Assembly: GCA_006386115.1 (NCBI GenBank)
Contig: VFIW01000032.1
Location: 206,668-270,667 of the forward strand
DNA: 64,000 nt
Direction: 5' to 3'
Origin: Globisporangium splendens
Taxonomy: Eukaryota; Oomycota; Peronosporomycetes; Pythiales; Pythiaceae
Position 1 is the stretch's first letter; each line of letters opens with the position of its first letter. The notes under the pieces were generated by a model. It ran no database searches. It saw nothing but the letters and a program-made list of their open reading frames with translations, and had not been told where the DNA came from. Of the stretch, positions 1 to 12,600 are shown in pieces. Made by a program: the position numbers and the translations under genes.

Positions 1-624
1 GAACTGAAGGCGTTCGGCTCCAAGTTGGAGGCGCAATCGAAGGAGGCGTCGGCCGAATTGGTCGAATCCGCCAAGGGTGCGCTTGACAAGCTCCACTCTT
101 CGATGGAAGAATTGAAGAAGAACGGTGAGGCGTACGACGAAAAGATCAAGGCTTCGCTGGCGTCGGCTGTTGAAAACGCCAAGGAAGGTCTCGCCGAAGC
201 TTCGGCTTCGGTGTCTGGTTTCGTGAACGCTAGCCGCGAAAAGGTCCTTGAAGGCTTCGAGTCGTTGAAGGAGCAATTTGCCGCCGCTCAAAAGGCATTG
301 AACGAGCAAGCCAGCAACGTTTCCGACAAGCTCGAAGACGCTGCTGAAGCTGCCGCCGACAAGGCCGAAGACGCCAAGGACGCTGTGGAAGACAAGGCTG
401 AAGACATCAAGGACGCTGTGGAAGACAAGGTGGACGACCTCAAGGACGCCGTTAAGGACTCCGCGAAGGATGCCAAGGCCGAGAGCCACACTTTGTACGA
501 AAACGCTTCGGACGCGGTCCACAACGCCGTTGAGTACGTCGCGGAAGGTCTGCAGAACGTGAAGAACACTGTCACGAATGCGCTCTCGAGCGAGACCCCT
601 GAGAAGACCGAGAAAGCCCCATAG
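1..624 (+). CDS. LEA-like amphipathic repeat protein, 5' end outside window
   Basis: The frame is open from base 1 and ends at TAG 622-624, so only the last 207 residues are present. The protein is almost entirely Ala/Lys/Asp/Glu in amphipathic helical periodicity. Three near-identical copies of an 11-residue unit (KAEDAKDAVED type) lie at about 350-450, as in group-3 late-embryogenesis-abundant proteins and apolipoprotein-like coiled coils. The N-terminal visible part (GSKLEAQSKEAS, then AYDEKI) aligns with the middle of the next gene, so the two look like tandem paralogues. Such proteins are generally linked to desiccation or membrane protection; the role here is inference. No introns are seen in the visible part. 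Confidence 0.75.
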   Translation, partial: ELKAFGSKLEAQSKEASAELVESAKGALDKLHSSMEELKKNGEAYDEKIKASLASAVENAKEGLAEASASVSGFVNASREKVLEGFESLKEQFAAAQKALNEQASNVSDKLEDAAEAAADKAEDAKDAVEDKAEDIKDAVEDKVDDLKDAVKDSAKDAKAESHTLYENASDAVHNAVEYVAEGLQNVKNTVTNALSSETPEKTEKAP

Positions 625-1440
625 ATTTGCTGAATGCGATGTTGTACCCGGTACGCGTGCCTGCCTGCAAGCAATAGCGAATAGTCAGTAGTGCATGGTG
701 GCGCACGATTCCTCCCTCGTGAGGATAGCATTGGTACCTGTCCTCGCCTCGCAACACTCCATTCAGCAGCCTTTTCCTTCTTCTTCTTCTTTTTTTCTAT
801 TTTGAGCATCAGTGAATCGTCACGTAGTGTTCGTAGCTGTGAAAGAATAACTTCATAAATATATCAACACATTCGAGTAGCTCCAGCTGGTAAATCCATG
901 ATGACACACTTCCATTCGACAAAGCAATTGCTGAGACCTGCACGTGTCACGAATATCCGAGTCTCTCGAGGCGGTAAGCAGCGTACGACACATGCATTGC
1001 CAGTATCATTAACGTGCGCAAGACGATGCGGATGGCGTCGCCGCCAAGGAGAAAAGAAGAAAGAAAAAAGAACACAAGTGCGCCTCTCTCCACAGCGGCA
1101 TTTAATGGCCGATCCCCACGTCCACGAACGAGTCCACGCAGAAGCAGCCATTGTTTGATCTGCCAGTTGGAGCTTTCCCCTCTTCGCAGTTGCGACACAT
1201 TAAGCGCGATCAACGGTAACAAGTGCGCGCTTCCAGAAAAGCCCACGGCGGGACGAGGAGCGCGTTCATCATGGCACCGTTGCAGCATTGCGGCAGCATT
1301 GGCGGAGGCGATAAAAGAGCTTGGGCAACTTGGTTCAGTCCCCAATTTCCCATATCGGAAGCACGGCATCAGCAACGACAAAGCAACTACAGTGTTCGAA
1401 CCAACTCGCTCGGATCGACGAAGAAGAAGAACTCAGCATC
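625..1440. other. Intergenic region between the two LEA-like genes
   Basis: About 0.8 kb with no supportable gene. It contains a pyrimidine run with CTT repeats (about 774-801) just 3' of the first gene, then presumably the promoter of the next gene. Short ORFs on both strands show no recognisable protein features. Confidence 0.6.
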
Positions 1441-2895
1441 ATGACCGACATACAGCAGCAGATCGACCACCTGAAGGACCAGGTCAACACTGGCACGCAC
1501 GAAGCCAAGGTGTACTTGGACAAGGTATGCCCCTTGTTATCCCTGTGTCTTGTATGTGGAAGAGTGACTGGATCCTAACGAGTCTGTGGCTTTTGGTTAT
1601 AGATCAAGGAGAGCTTGGAGGACTTTGACCGGAAGAACAAGTATTCGCACACGGCGACCGAGTACATGAAGTCGGGCATCGCGACGGCCGAGTCGTCGGT
1701 CGAAGAGCTCAATGAGGTGAGCAAGAAGCTCTCGGACAAGTCCAAAGACGCGTCGGACAAGGCGATGGAGCTCGCTAACAGCTCGCTGCAGAAGGTCAAG
1801 CAGTCGCTCGACGCGCTGCAGGACACGGCTCGTGAGTACGACCAAAAGCTCCTGAACGGAGGTGGCGGCCAGGTCACTGGTGGCATCTCGACCTCGGTGC
1901 AAAGCATCACGAACTCGGCGCGTCAGCGCACGACCGATGCCATTGAGATGGCGACTGAGCAGCTCGCGCGCATGAAGGAGTCGATGCAGAACGTGGCCAG
2001 CTCGGCCGTGAACACGGCGGGCTCGGCAGCGAGCACTGTTGGCTACGAAGCCAAGGTCGCTGTTGGTGAAGCCGCGCGTCTCGGCGAGAAGGTCGATGAA
2101 CAGCTCGGTGTGACCGACAAGGCGAGCACCGTGGCTGGAGGCATCACGGGCACCATGAAGAGCATCGACCAGCGCCTGGGTGTAACGGAGACGGCTGCCA
2201 AGATCGACGAGAAGGTGACGGGTGGTCTTGGCGCCACTATCGTGAACAAGGGCGTTGAAATGGTCCAAGAATCGATCGAGTACGTCACGGAGACGCTGCA
2301 ACAAGCCAAGATCGCCGCCAGCAAGTCGGGCACCGCGCAATCGGTGGAGGAGAAGGCCACGGCAGCGGGCCAGCAGGTGAGCGACACTGTGGGTGCCGCG
2401 AGTCAGAGTGTGAGCGACACCGCGAACATGGCGAGCGCAAAGGTGACTGCTGGAATGAACCCTGAAGGATCCATGACTGAGCAGATGAAGGAAGGCGCGC
2501 ACAGAGCCAAGGACACGGCCATGCAGAAGGGCCACGAGTGGAAGCAAGGCGCTCAGGAAATGGCCGGTGAGGTCCAGCAAAAGGGATCTGAAATGGCTGG
2601 TGCAGCACAGGAAAAGGGAGCGCAGATGAAGGACAGCGCCAAGGAATCCGCGTCGAACGCTGCAAACCAGGCGCAGCAGACGGGCTCGCACATGACGAGC
2701 GGTCAGGGTCACCACGGCCGCCGTGGACACCACCACGGTGGTCAAGGTCACGGACCTCACGCCCACCATGGTGGTCAGCAGCAAAGCACCACGGACTACG
2801 TGATGAACAAGACCAAGGACTACGGCACGGCGACCAAGGAAGCGGTCTTGGGTACGTCGTCGGGCGAGTCTACGACGGACGCGAAGCACATGTAG
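1441..2895 (+). CDS. LEA-like/apolipoprotein-like helical protein
   Basis: Two exons, 1441-1524 and 1603-2895, with a 78-nt intron (gtatgc...ttatag); 458 residues. The start ATG 1441 is the only one in frame with the downstream exon. The protein is a long run of amphipathic helices rich in Ala, Lys, Glu, Gln and Ser, with repeated EKA/AGQQ units, followed by a His/Gly-rich stretch (about 2700-2790, HHGRRGHHHGG type) that could bind metal or mineral surfaces. Residues encoded at about 1720-1860 resemble the upstream LEA-like protein, so they are paralogues. The frame remains protein-like beyond TAG 2893-2895 for 27 codons to a second TAG 2977-2979 and then to TAA 3007-3009, suggesting a shortened C terminus or readthrough. 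Function is inferred only from composition. Confidence 0.75.
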
Positions 2896-3009
2896 GAGCA
2901 GCGCGGTCCTCCGAGTGGTGCCGAGCAGGTGGCGATGGAGATGAAGGACAAGACGGGCAACGCGGTGTCGCAGGACTAGGGAGTGATGAAGAGCGCGGCG
3001 CAGGCGTAA

Positions 3010-3392
3010 GTGAGTGGATGGCTTCAATCAGGCAGGTGGGCTTTCTGACACGGAGCTGATCCCTAGGTGAGAAAGTGTTCATGGTGTCTTTTTATTGGTG
3101 TTCGTTTTCCGCAAAGTGGCTACATTTTAGCTAGCTAGCGCTTAGCACTGAGTGCAGCTCTCCCTTTTGCTTTCCCGTTTCCTTTCTTTATAAGACAAGA
3201 CAATTGAGTGTTTTTCCCGAACTACGTTGAAGGTGTTGAGCTTACTGAGTCACGCATGGAATTTCACTCTTATTTAAGTTAAAAGCATGTTGAAGAAACA
3301 CTCAGTGAGGCAAGCTCTATTTTACTCTGCGAGTCAGGTACGCCACCAATGGGGAGCACTCAACAATGTCACGAAGTCTTTAGGGGGATTCT
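3010..3392. other. Short convergent intergenic spacer
   Basis: About 380 bases between the 3' end of the second LEA-like gene and the 3' end of the minus-strand VHS-GAT gene. It is AT-richer than its neighbours and holds no recognisable gene. Confidence 0.6.
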
Positions 3393-5738
3393 TTAGAAGT
3401 CGAACGGGTTGTGTGTCTTCGCTGGGGCCGAAGCAGGTGGTTGGTTTGGAGCAGCAGGAACAAAGTCAAATGGATTCGCTGGAGATGAAATTGTCGTCTA
3501 CCCGATGGCAAAGACAAACCAAACGAGTGGTGAGTTCGAAAGCCAACAGTATATGCGTCAAGACAACAGAATAAATACCTTTTGGCTGAAGTCCATAAAA
3601 TCAAATGGGTTGGCAGTTTGGATTGTGTTCATTGGCGGGGGGAATGAAGCGTGGGCTACTGGAGCAGAGTTCACGTTGTTGCTAGGCGGAGCCGAGAAAA
3701 TGTCATCTGCAAGCAAAGCGACGCGAAGACAGTTTGAGCTCACTGAACTAATTTACGATGCGATGGACATACATTCCCACGAAGCATAAGACGTACCACC
3801 CCAAAGATCATCAATGAGAGGCTTTTGCGGTGCTGCTGGAGCAACGGGTGCACGAGTTTGCTGAGGTGCTGCTGTGACCGCAGGAGCTGAGAAGAAATCA
3901 CTATCGTCGCCCCACAAATCCTTCATAGGAGCTGGAGGCGCCTGAGACTGAGGCTGAGGCTGCGTTGGGGTCGGTTCATCTACAAAAGCAAGAGAAAACG
4001 AGTTAAAAATGCATACAAATCGGGCACGATGCATTGGCAAGCTCAAATGCCGCCAAAATAAGGACATCAGCAATATCGAAACAGGAGCACATTTGTACCA
4101 TCCCACAAGTCGATCAGATTCTTCTCCACTGGTGCGAGCGCGGCAGGCTTCTTGTCGTCAAAAACGTCTTCGATCTTGGCAGCGCGTTGCTGCACAAAGC
4201 TTGCAAACGGATCATCCTCGTCGTCTTCGTCCTGGTTGGAAACTGCTTGCGGTGGAGGCGCAGATTTAGTTGTCTTGGCCGAAGTACTGGTGCTGGCGGA
4301 CGTCGTTTGTGTGCTGCCTGCACGCGATCGAACAAATTCAGCGAATGGATCATCGTCATCCTCGTTGTCTCCGTTTTGATTATCCCCCCGACCCTGGAAG
4401 CTCTGCCGACTCGATACACTTGCACGCGCGCTTGGCTCGTCGTGGTCGTCCTGGTTGCTCGATCGCAGTTTAGCTGACACTTGCTCGTATTTCTTCAGCG
4501 CAGCGTGCAAACTGTCGTTCACAGTCAAGTAATCTGCGAGACGCTGCATGTTTGAGCCGGGAAAGAAAGACACTTGTGAGTTTGTGGACTCGTAAACGAA
4601 TTAAGATCGTGAAAACGTACATCGCTCCCGTCGACAACTGCCGATTGGATCACTCCTTCCATTCGCTGCACCAGCTCGCGTGCCTGAGCCGCCAACTCCA
4701 GGATTACGCCGTGGCTGCTGATCGACGAGTTGGACTTTTGCGCTTCATACAGCATGTCTTCGAACATCTCGGTCACGTTCGTGGCCACATGGTACAATTC
4801 CGACGGCGACAATCCTGCGAGCGCGCTGCTTGTGCTCGAGATCGACGTCGTGGAGGGCACACTCGGTGGCGTCAGCACGGGCACCTTGGTGTCGTCATAT
4901 TGTGTTGGAAACTTGACGCCTTTCTTGCGCATGTTGTGGTACGTATCGATGAACAGCGGGTAATCGTTCTGTAAGGAATGGGAATACACACACATGGGAT
5001 GGCATCAGTCAGCAACGAAATGAAAAGAGTTTTAGAACACCACAGAATAACACGTACTCGGTACGGTAAGAACGCTTCTCCCCACGCCTGCACCATCTCC
5101 AGAATGCGCGCCGTGATCTCGAGACTGTCTCGACCGCGCTTATTCGAGTGTGTCTGATCAAGTTTCCAAACAGAGATTGGTCAGCTTAACATCCAAAGAG
5201 CACTAATAATGCCACCTTCGAGCACACAGTACCTTGTGCGTGGCTTCTAGTTCGTGCATGAACGGCTCGGACGCGATCTCCAAGTGCACTAAATGACCGC
5301 AGTTTTTCACGATGGCCTCGGTCAGCGTCAGCGCCAAGATCACGACCTGGGACGATGGATCCCCGAGACGAAGACGCAGAAACCGAACCGATTCCTTCAA
5401 CCTAATGAGGAGCAGCATACACACAACGTAGCGACAGACCATCAGTACACGAATATCTCCATGTGAGTATCACGCACCAAGACGTACACTGCGCGGTTGC
5501 TCGTGTTGGTGAGCGCGTCAACGACGGCCATGATGCGGTCCCAGTGCTCGCCGCGCTCGTACTCGGACGTGGCTTTCGCGATGAGGTCGGTCATCTTCTT
5601 GATCCGGTCCTGCTCCGACGGCGTGTACAGCACGGCGACAGACTTCTGCTGCACGATCTTGCCGATGCTCGTCGTGAGCTGGCGCTTGCTCGGCATCTTC
5701 TTGCGCCACTCGAGCATCTTGGCTTCCATCGCGTCCAT
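3393..5738 (-). CDS. VHS-GAT clathrin-adaptor-like protein (TOM1/TOL type)
   Basis: Eight exons on the minus strand: 5738-5488, 5401-5233, 5153-5058, 4968-4621, 4543-4099, 3979-3797, 3742-3579, 3497-3393; these give 586 residues with all phases consistent. Residues about 50-195 form a VHS domain (NTSNRA, then VILALTLTEAIVKNCG, then MVQAWGEAF). Residues about 225-315 are a helical GAT-like region. The tail carries trafficking motifs: two DPF boxes in acidic surroundings, clathrin-box-like LIDLW and LIDDLW, and three NPFDF repeats, the last being the C terminus; NPF binds EH domains. The expected role is ubiquitin-dependent sorting at endosomes or the plasma membrane. The exact subfamily (TOM1, GGA-like or plant TOL-like) is not settled; no GAE ear domain is visible. 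Confidence 0.88.
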
Positions 5739-6424
5739 TTTTGCTTCTGTGTCTTGCTTGGGGTCTTAAAGCGCAACTACTGGTCCGTTCTGCTCGCAAA
5801 AGCAACAGCGGGAAGCTGAAGACGCGCACTATCGAAGGAGGCTACAAGGAAATGCGGAGAGAGAGCCGAGGACGCGCACAGAGCTCTGCGAGTTCGCTTC
5901 TCGATGCGCGAATGACGCGTCGCAATGTGCGAATCGGTGAGTTGCACTCCCATGCCGTAACGACAAAGGCAGATCAGATCGGGTCGGGTTTCAGTTCCAA
6001 GCACACCGAGAATACGAACCCGCATATCAAACCCAGGTCAACATCTTCTCTATCGAATTGGTATGGGTCTGTGAGTAAATGGGTACACTTCTAAACCCAC
6101 CCACCCAGAGTGAAAATTGCGAAGAGCGGGTTGGCTGAGGTGGCCAAAAAGGGGTAAACACCTCGACTTACAGTCAGTAGCATAAATGTCTACTGAGTCG
6201 ATAGCGTAACCATATCTGGAGAAAGCATAAAAGAGTAACCTCGTCAAGTAGCGCGTGAATATGCTGTTCGATAGGTCATCCTTTCCTGAAGGTGTATGTC
6301 ACTAAGACGAGGAAGGTTGAAGCCATCTTTAGTGACATCGCGTTTCTTCCCCGCATCAGCATTCCGCAATACAACAACAGTAGGGAAACCCAAACTAAAC
6401 CACGAGAAGAAGCACTGAGCAGAG
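5739..6424. promoter_or_regulatory. Divergent promoter region
   Basis: About 690 bases separate the starts of the VHS-GAT gene (-) and the HECT ligase gene (+), so both promoters must lie here. No coding feature is supportable and I do not recognise specific elements. Confidence 0.5.
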
Positions 6425-9118
6425 ATGGCGTCTCCGTCCCCTTCTGCGGCCGGCGGCAGCGCCCCACCGACCGACGCCGAGCAGTTCAAGATGCTCTTCC
6501 ACGCCAAGTACCTCGAGCTGGTGGCGCGCGGTGTGACGCCGAACGACGCCGCGGCCCAAGCGCTGCAAGAACTGCACCATCTGATGCCCCCGCCAGCGCC
6601 TGTCAACGGCAACGCGCATGCTGTGGCAACCGCTCCAGCAGCACAGCAAAGCACTGATCAGCAACAAAAGCGGGATGAGGACTGCGCGACGTTGAAGCAG
6701 AATGGGGACAATGACGATGATGTGCATATGGAAGAGTCGCATGCGGACGAAGATGACGCGTCGATGCAGTACGTGGCGGAGAAGCAGCAGGATGATGCAG
6801 AAGAGCGGGGAGGAAATCAGTCGCACGAAGCGAGAAACGGCGTCTCGCAGACCGTGCCTGGAACTCCTATTCCAGAGACTGCAGTGCATGCTTCTGCTGC
6901 TACTAACTCGATTTCAAGTGCACAAGAGACGAAGCGCATGCTGCCTCCGCTCGGGGTTCTGCTCAAGCAAGCGCTGGAGGCTGCATCGGCGAGCAACGAT
7001 TACCGCGAAGTGAAGAAGTTTGTGTACCAGATTTTCTCGGACCTGGATGTGCTGAATCAGGCGTTTGTGATTGCAGATACGGCGTTGTCGATGGAGGGTA
7101 CGGACAGCAGCAAATGGTGGCATGTGGATCATGTGCTGCTGGTTGAAGTGTATGATTTGCTGAATGTTGCAATGAGCGCGTCTTCCGACCAAATGGCGAT
7201 TCAGAACACGATGCGGAATGCGCTCGAGACTCTCGTGACGCAGCCTTGGAATGTCTGTTCCACGTGGACGAAGCCCGAGTCGCTGCGGTTCTTTTTGATT
7301 TTGTTCGAGCACCCATCGCTTTTCGATCCGGACTATTTAAACGTGGTTGGCGGACTCTGCAAACTATTTTATCATGCGTCGTCGACAGCGAAAACGCTGC
7401 TGCGCGAGCACTGGAGCGCGTATTTCTCCAACGACGAGCTGTATCGACTACTCCAAATCCTGCAACAAGCGATCACGGTGTGTCTCTATGGCTCCAAAAA
7501 AATGGACATTGTGTACGCGTGCTGCAGTGTCTTGAAGGAACTTCACACGATCAACGACGAACGCGGCGAATCCTTTGCGACGTACGAAGAGTTTTACAAC
7601 GACGCAGTCAATTCGGAGGTCGACATTATCGAAGACTACACTCGCTCGGTCATCTTTATGAAGAAACGCCACGCGATCTCCTCGTTAAGTCGCGAACCGT
7701 TGGTCATCCCGCCGCGCATGCTCTCGGAACTGTCGTTCTGTGACTACCCGTTTGTGCTGGATGCCGGCTCCAAGAGTCGAATTCTCCAGGTTGACTCGGA
7801 TCTCGAACAACGAGCACGCGCACAGGAAGCGGCGTTGGCTGGTCCGCTGATGGGTATCGCGTCGCAGTATCTGATTTTGAAAGTTCGCCGTGACAATATC
7901 ATCGAAGATTCGCTCCAGCAGCTCGTGCGGTTGACAGCAGAGACCTTGAAGAAGCCACTGAAAGTCAAGTTTATCGGAGAAGAAGGCGTGGATGAAGGCG
8001 GCGTGCAAAAAGAGTATTTCCAGATCCTCATCCGCCAATTGCTTGATCCTGCGTTCGGTATGTTTAATTATGACGAAGAGACTCGGCAATTGTGGTTCAA
8101 CAGCGATTCGCTGGAGTCAACCATGGAGTTTGAGCTGATTGGGATCTTGCTGGGCATTGCAATCTATAACGCGGTGATTCTTGATGTTCATTTCCCACAC
8201 ATCGTCTACAAGAAACTCATGGAGTGCAAAATGGGGCTGGAAGACGTGGAAATCGCGATGCCAGCTCTGGGCAAAGGTTTGCGCCAACTTTTGGAGTTCC
8301 AGGGTAATGTTGAAGAAGTGTTCCAACGTAATTTTGAATACTCGTACGAGGTTTTTGGTGAAGTGAAAACTGTGGAGCTCAAGCCTGGCGGCAGCTCGAT
8401 TCCTGTTACGAACACAAACAGAGAAGAGTACGTTGCGCTGTACGTCGACCACATTTTGAACAAGTCTGTCGCAAGGCAATACGAAGCTTTCCACCGCGGG
8501 TTCCACTTGGTGTGTAACGGAGAAGTGTTGCAAATGCTTCGATGGGAAGAGTTGCATTTGACGATCTGCGGAAGCCCTGACTTGGACTTTGAGGCGCTGG
8601 AAGAGGTCACGCATTATGAAGATGGATTCACAGAAGACAGCGAATGCATCAAGTAAGTACCCCGCTTCTGTGAATGCGTGGCGATGGTGCGGCATTGGGC
8701 TTTGGATGGATCTAACCTTCTTTTTCTCTGCACATTGTGTGTGTGTGTGATGCTAGATACTTTTGGAGTGTTGTGCACGAGTTTTCGCTAGAAGAGAAGA
8801 AGAAGTTGCTGATGTTCTCTACAGGAAGCGATCGCGTACCCATTCGCGGTCTCTCGAACATGGTCTTTGTGATTTCTCGCAATGGGTCGGATCCCGACCG
8901 TCTTCCATCTGCCCACACTTGGTAGGTGCAAGGTGGTTTTCCACACATATGTGCTTTGTGCGTTGATTAACTGACTCCGTGACGTGATTCTTGTTGTTGA
9001 TGATGGCGGGTGAAACAGCTTCAATCACTTGTTGCTACCAGAGTACACTTCCCGCGAAAAGCTCAAAGAACGTTTACTGCTTGCGATCACCCAGAGCGAA
9101 GGGTTTGGATTACGGTAG
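6425..9118 (+). CDS. HECT-type E3 ubiquitin ligase, UBE3A/E6AP-like
   Basis: Three exons, 6425-8652, 8757-8921 and 9019-9118, encode 830 residues. The first ~130 residues are low complexity. The HECT domain runs from about residue 483 ([12 protein letters not shown]) to the end. Diagnostic stretches are [57 protein letters not shown] and the catalytic loop [14 protein letters not shown]; the end GFGLR is typical of the family. The catalytic Cys (about residue 798) is encoded TG|C, split by the second intron. The closest family by pattern is E6AP/UBE3A rather than NEDD4 (no C2 or WW domains). It should form a thioester with ubiquitin and transfer it to substrates; substrates are unknown. Confidence 0.95.
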
Positions 9119-9616
9119 CTGAGCACTTCCTTGGCAACGATGAAATCGAACTGCTTGAAGAGGTTGCAATCAATCGAAACTCACTTCGAAATGTACGTGA
9201 GGAACACTTCAGTTGATGACAGGTACACTGAAAGGTATTCGATAACTTTGCTACCCTGATGCGAACTGAAGTCACTCCATAATACACTGTATTTCAACAG
9301 ATCCTCCTCCGCCTTAGCAAACGTGCTTTGTTGATCGTGGCTGTTGTAGAAACTCGTGCTGTCGACACACTACCAACGTCCAAACTTCAATGAGCTGCTT
9401 GGTGCTTCATTCAGCTCTCTGACTGCAGCATGATCCAAAAGTCGTGAAAGTTACTCGAGAGCCTCTCAGTCATTGGCGCTCCTAGTTTGAAGAACCACCC
9501 AAGTAAAAGCGGAATGCAGCGTCGAAGACCATACAGCTTCCAGGGTATCGTGTTAAAAAGCGTGTCGGGTTGCCTATGCCAACTGGGTGCTAGTCGTCAC
9601 TAGAATCGGCTGAGGC
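9119..9616. other. Intergenic region
   Basis: About 500 bases between the HECT gene and the CD36-like locus. No gene is supportable; it presumably contains the HECT 3' end and the promoter of the next locus. Confidence 0.5.
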
Positions 9617-12600
9617 ATGTGGGGCGTTGTGGTCGGAGCGCTTCTAGTGACAGCAGGAGTGGCGCTCGTCATCCACGGTTCGTACTCGCTCGATGCGCAG
9701 CGCGAACGCCATGAAGCACTGCTCTTCTCGAGTGTGTTGTCTTCGTTTATGTCCGGAGATACATTATCATCATCGTCCGCAGCTTCCGCCGTTTCGGCAA
9801 CATCTACCGATGACCAGGCTGCAGCATTCCTGTCAAGCGCGACGTTCGGGTATGCAATGGATGCGCCTGTATACACCAGCTTCTATCTCCTGAATCTCAC
9901 GAATGCCGAGGACGTGCTGAGTGGCGAAGCGCAGCCGCAGCTCCAACAAGTGGGTCCCATCACGTACGAGAAGAAGTCACGGAAGATCAATGTGCAGTTC
10001 GAGGCAAAGCCGTTCCAACTGACATCGTTGTCGTATGGGTATGTACGCTATCAAGTCCTGTCTAGCTACCATTTTGTCCCAGAGCACTCGAATGGCACGG
10101 AATCGGATCGGATCGTGACGGTGAACGCAACGTACGCTCGGCGATTGCAGAAATTGAGAAATCGTGGTTACTCGGAGCGACTGATGCTCGCAGAGTTTGC
10201 ACAGCAGCATGTGCAGGAGTACACGCGGCATTTGCGACAGGAGTTCCTGGCAGATACAAAACTACGTGCGTGGTCTCATTTCTTGCCTGCGCTGATCCGG
10301 CATGTGCAACAGGAAGTGCTACCCGCTGTGGTTAAACGGCAGCAGCAACGAGTCGATGCATCGAGTATCCCAAGCAACCTTGTGCGTATGTACGCAGTAG
10401 CGCGCACCGAGATGATTCCACGAGTGCTTGGAGACATTTACAAAGACATCTCGGACCAATTCCTTCCCGAGATTATGCAGAATAATTTGGACAATGCGTT
10501 GCAGCAGGCACTCCCACGAGTGCTAGAGAACCTCTACACGCGTTTGCAGGTCGAGAGTGTTCCGTTTTTTCTGCAGAAGCAGCTTGCGAGTCAGCAAATG
10601 CGCCACGTACCGAGGACGCTCGCGTCGCTTGCCCTGAAGATCGACTCCATCGCGTTTCCGTATGTGTTGCAAGAAGTATACGACCGCGCGTGCCTCGAAG
10701 CTGTCCCGTCGATCCTGCGGGCGATCAAAACCGAAATCGTCGCGCAAGACATCGCGAACAATCGTGTTTCAGCCGACGTCGCGCAGCGCAACGTTATGGA
10801 GAACTGGAGAAGGCAAGGAGCCACGCCAACGAATTTCGACTCGTGGATAGATGACGCACCGACCGGGAAAGCTCGTGCCGGTTTCGAGCTTCTACCGTCC
10901 TCCTCCAGTCTTCAATTGAGTGTCGAGGCAGCCACACTCATCCTTGGCTCGAAGACGACCAACCAAACAGGGTTTGAGATGAATCCGTTGAGCGACCCGA
11001 CTCGACAAGTGACCCAGGCGGTGCGAGAATTACTTTGGGATCGGACTAAGTCGGCGTCTTTCTTAGTGTCCACGCATCCGTCCGATACAGACTTGGGCTT
11101 TGGGATTTGGGTTCAAGGGATCCAGTCTTCGAACTTCGCTCGCATCGTCGACAAGATCAAGCAGCCTGCACTCACCGAGGCGAACAGTGCGGCGATCGCA
11201 GTTTGGGTGGAAAGCTGGGTCGTGAGCGAGTTGAACATTCTAAATGTCTACAACTGGTGGCGTCTCAGCACCTGTTGGCTGCGCAAGGAACTGAGTGCGA
11301 CCACTCCAAGTTCGACCAGCTCGACGGGACAAAGTACGTGTGTCGAAGCGTACAAGGAGGTGGAATCGTCGTCGGTTGTCACGTCTACGGACTCACAATC
11401 TCCATACTTCACGTTCGAAAAGACCTACCATGTGACTGACGATAAGTGCGTCTGGGACGCTACAACAAAGACGTACACCCGCACGAGCTCCACCTACGAC
11501 ATCAAAGCCCAGGTATTCTCCTGTGATGCCATCTCAACGTCGCTGACGAACGATTTGGACGAATCGACGTTCGGCTTTGAGCTCATGCCTGCTGCAACAA
11601 GCGCATCCGATCGGATCTCACTTGCAGCAGCTTCTACTCTATGGAACCCTTTGAACTCCTTCTCGTTTCTTCACGAAGGCGGCTACAAGCAATGGTTCAC
11701 TTTGGATTCCTCGGACTCGGTCAATTTGCTGCAAGCAATCAACGCTGAAATCGCTGCCGGATGCCTAACACTCAGTGGAGGTGGAGTTTGCTCAGGTATC
11801 TTCAATGAGACGCTTGCTGGTGTGAGCTGCGACGTACTCTCTCAGAGTCATTTTGAGGATATCCAGGCGTGGGTGCGATCACAAAGTTCCAGTGAGTGGA
11901 TCCAGGATGCGCTCTTGAATCAGTGGCGCCGGGGTACAGCTGGAGAGCTCGAGATAGAGCCCTATCGAAGTGGAGATCAGCGTGGATGGGAACTGGCAAC
12001 GGGGTGCTCCAGTCAGTGCACGCTAACGGAGGATAGCGGATTGGTTTATCAAGTTCCTCGTTCCGCGTTGAGTCTTTGGACTCCAGATCATCCGGCGACG
12101 TTCCTAACCTCGAAAGGGCATTCGATGTGGACTGCGCTCTCGAATGCAACGCGATTCGCTGATCCCATCGCCACGAAAGCCGCCAAGGGTGACATCATTG
12201 CAGCTTGCAAAGAAGCCAAGTGGGAAGATTGGATGCAACACGTTTTCGAATGGCTGGAGGCATGGAAGAGCAACGGGCACTTATTTCGAGATGTGCTGGG
12301 CCATTGGATGCACGCTCAGTGTCCAACGACTCCGCACCTTGTGAGTGTCATCCAGCGCCAGCCCGATGCTATCACAACGACAGCATCGTACCCGCCACCT
12401 GAAGCCCGTTATACTGTGACGTTAAAGAAAACCATCACCGACCTGCAACGCACGGCATCGCGTTCGACCGAGTACTTCCGCGCTGACATCGTCGAGACGA
12501 GCGCTCTCGTTCAGCCAACGAAGGTCGTGGAGGTCGAGGAAACGTGGATTACTTGCGAAGAGCTAGCTCCGACGAGCTTCAAGTAGACAGTGTCCTCCCA

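Noticed and set aside
1597..3027. 476-codon ORF on the minus strand opposite the second LEA-like gene
   Set aside because: It is a shadow of the codon bias of the plus-strand gene: Arg/Leu/His-rich, no domain, and the plus strand explains the region with a proper intron.
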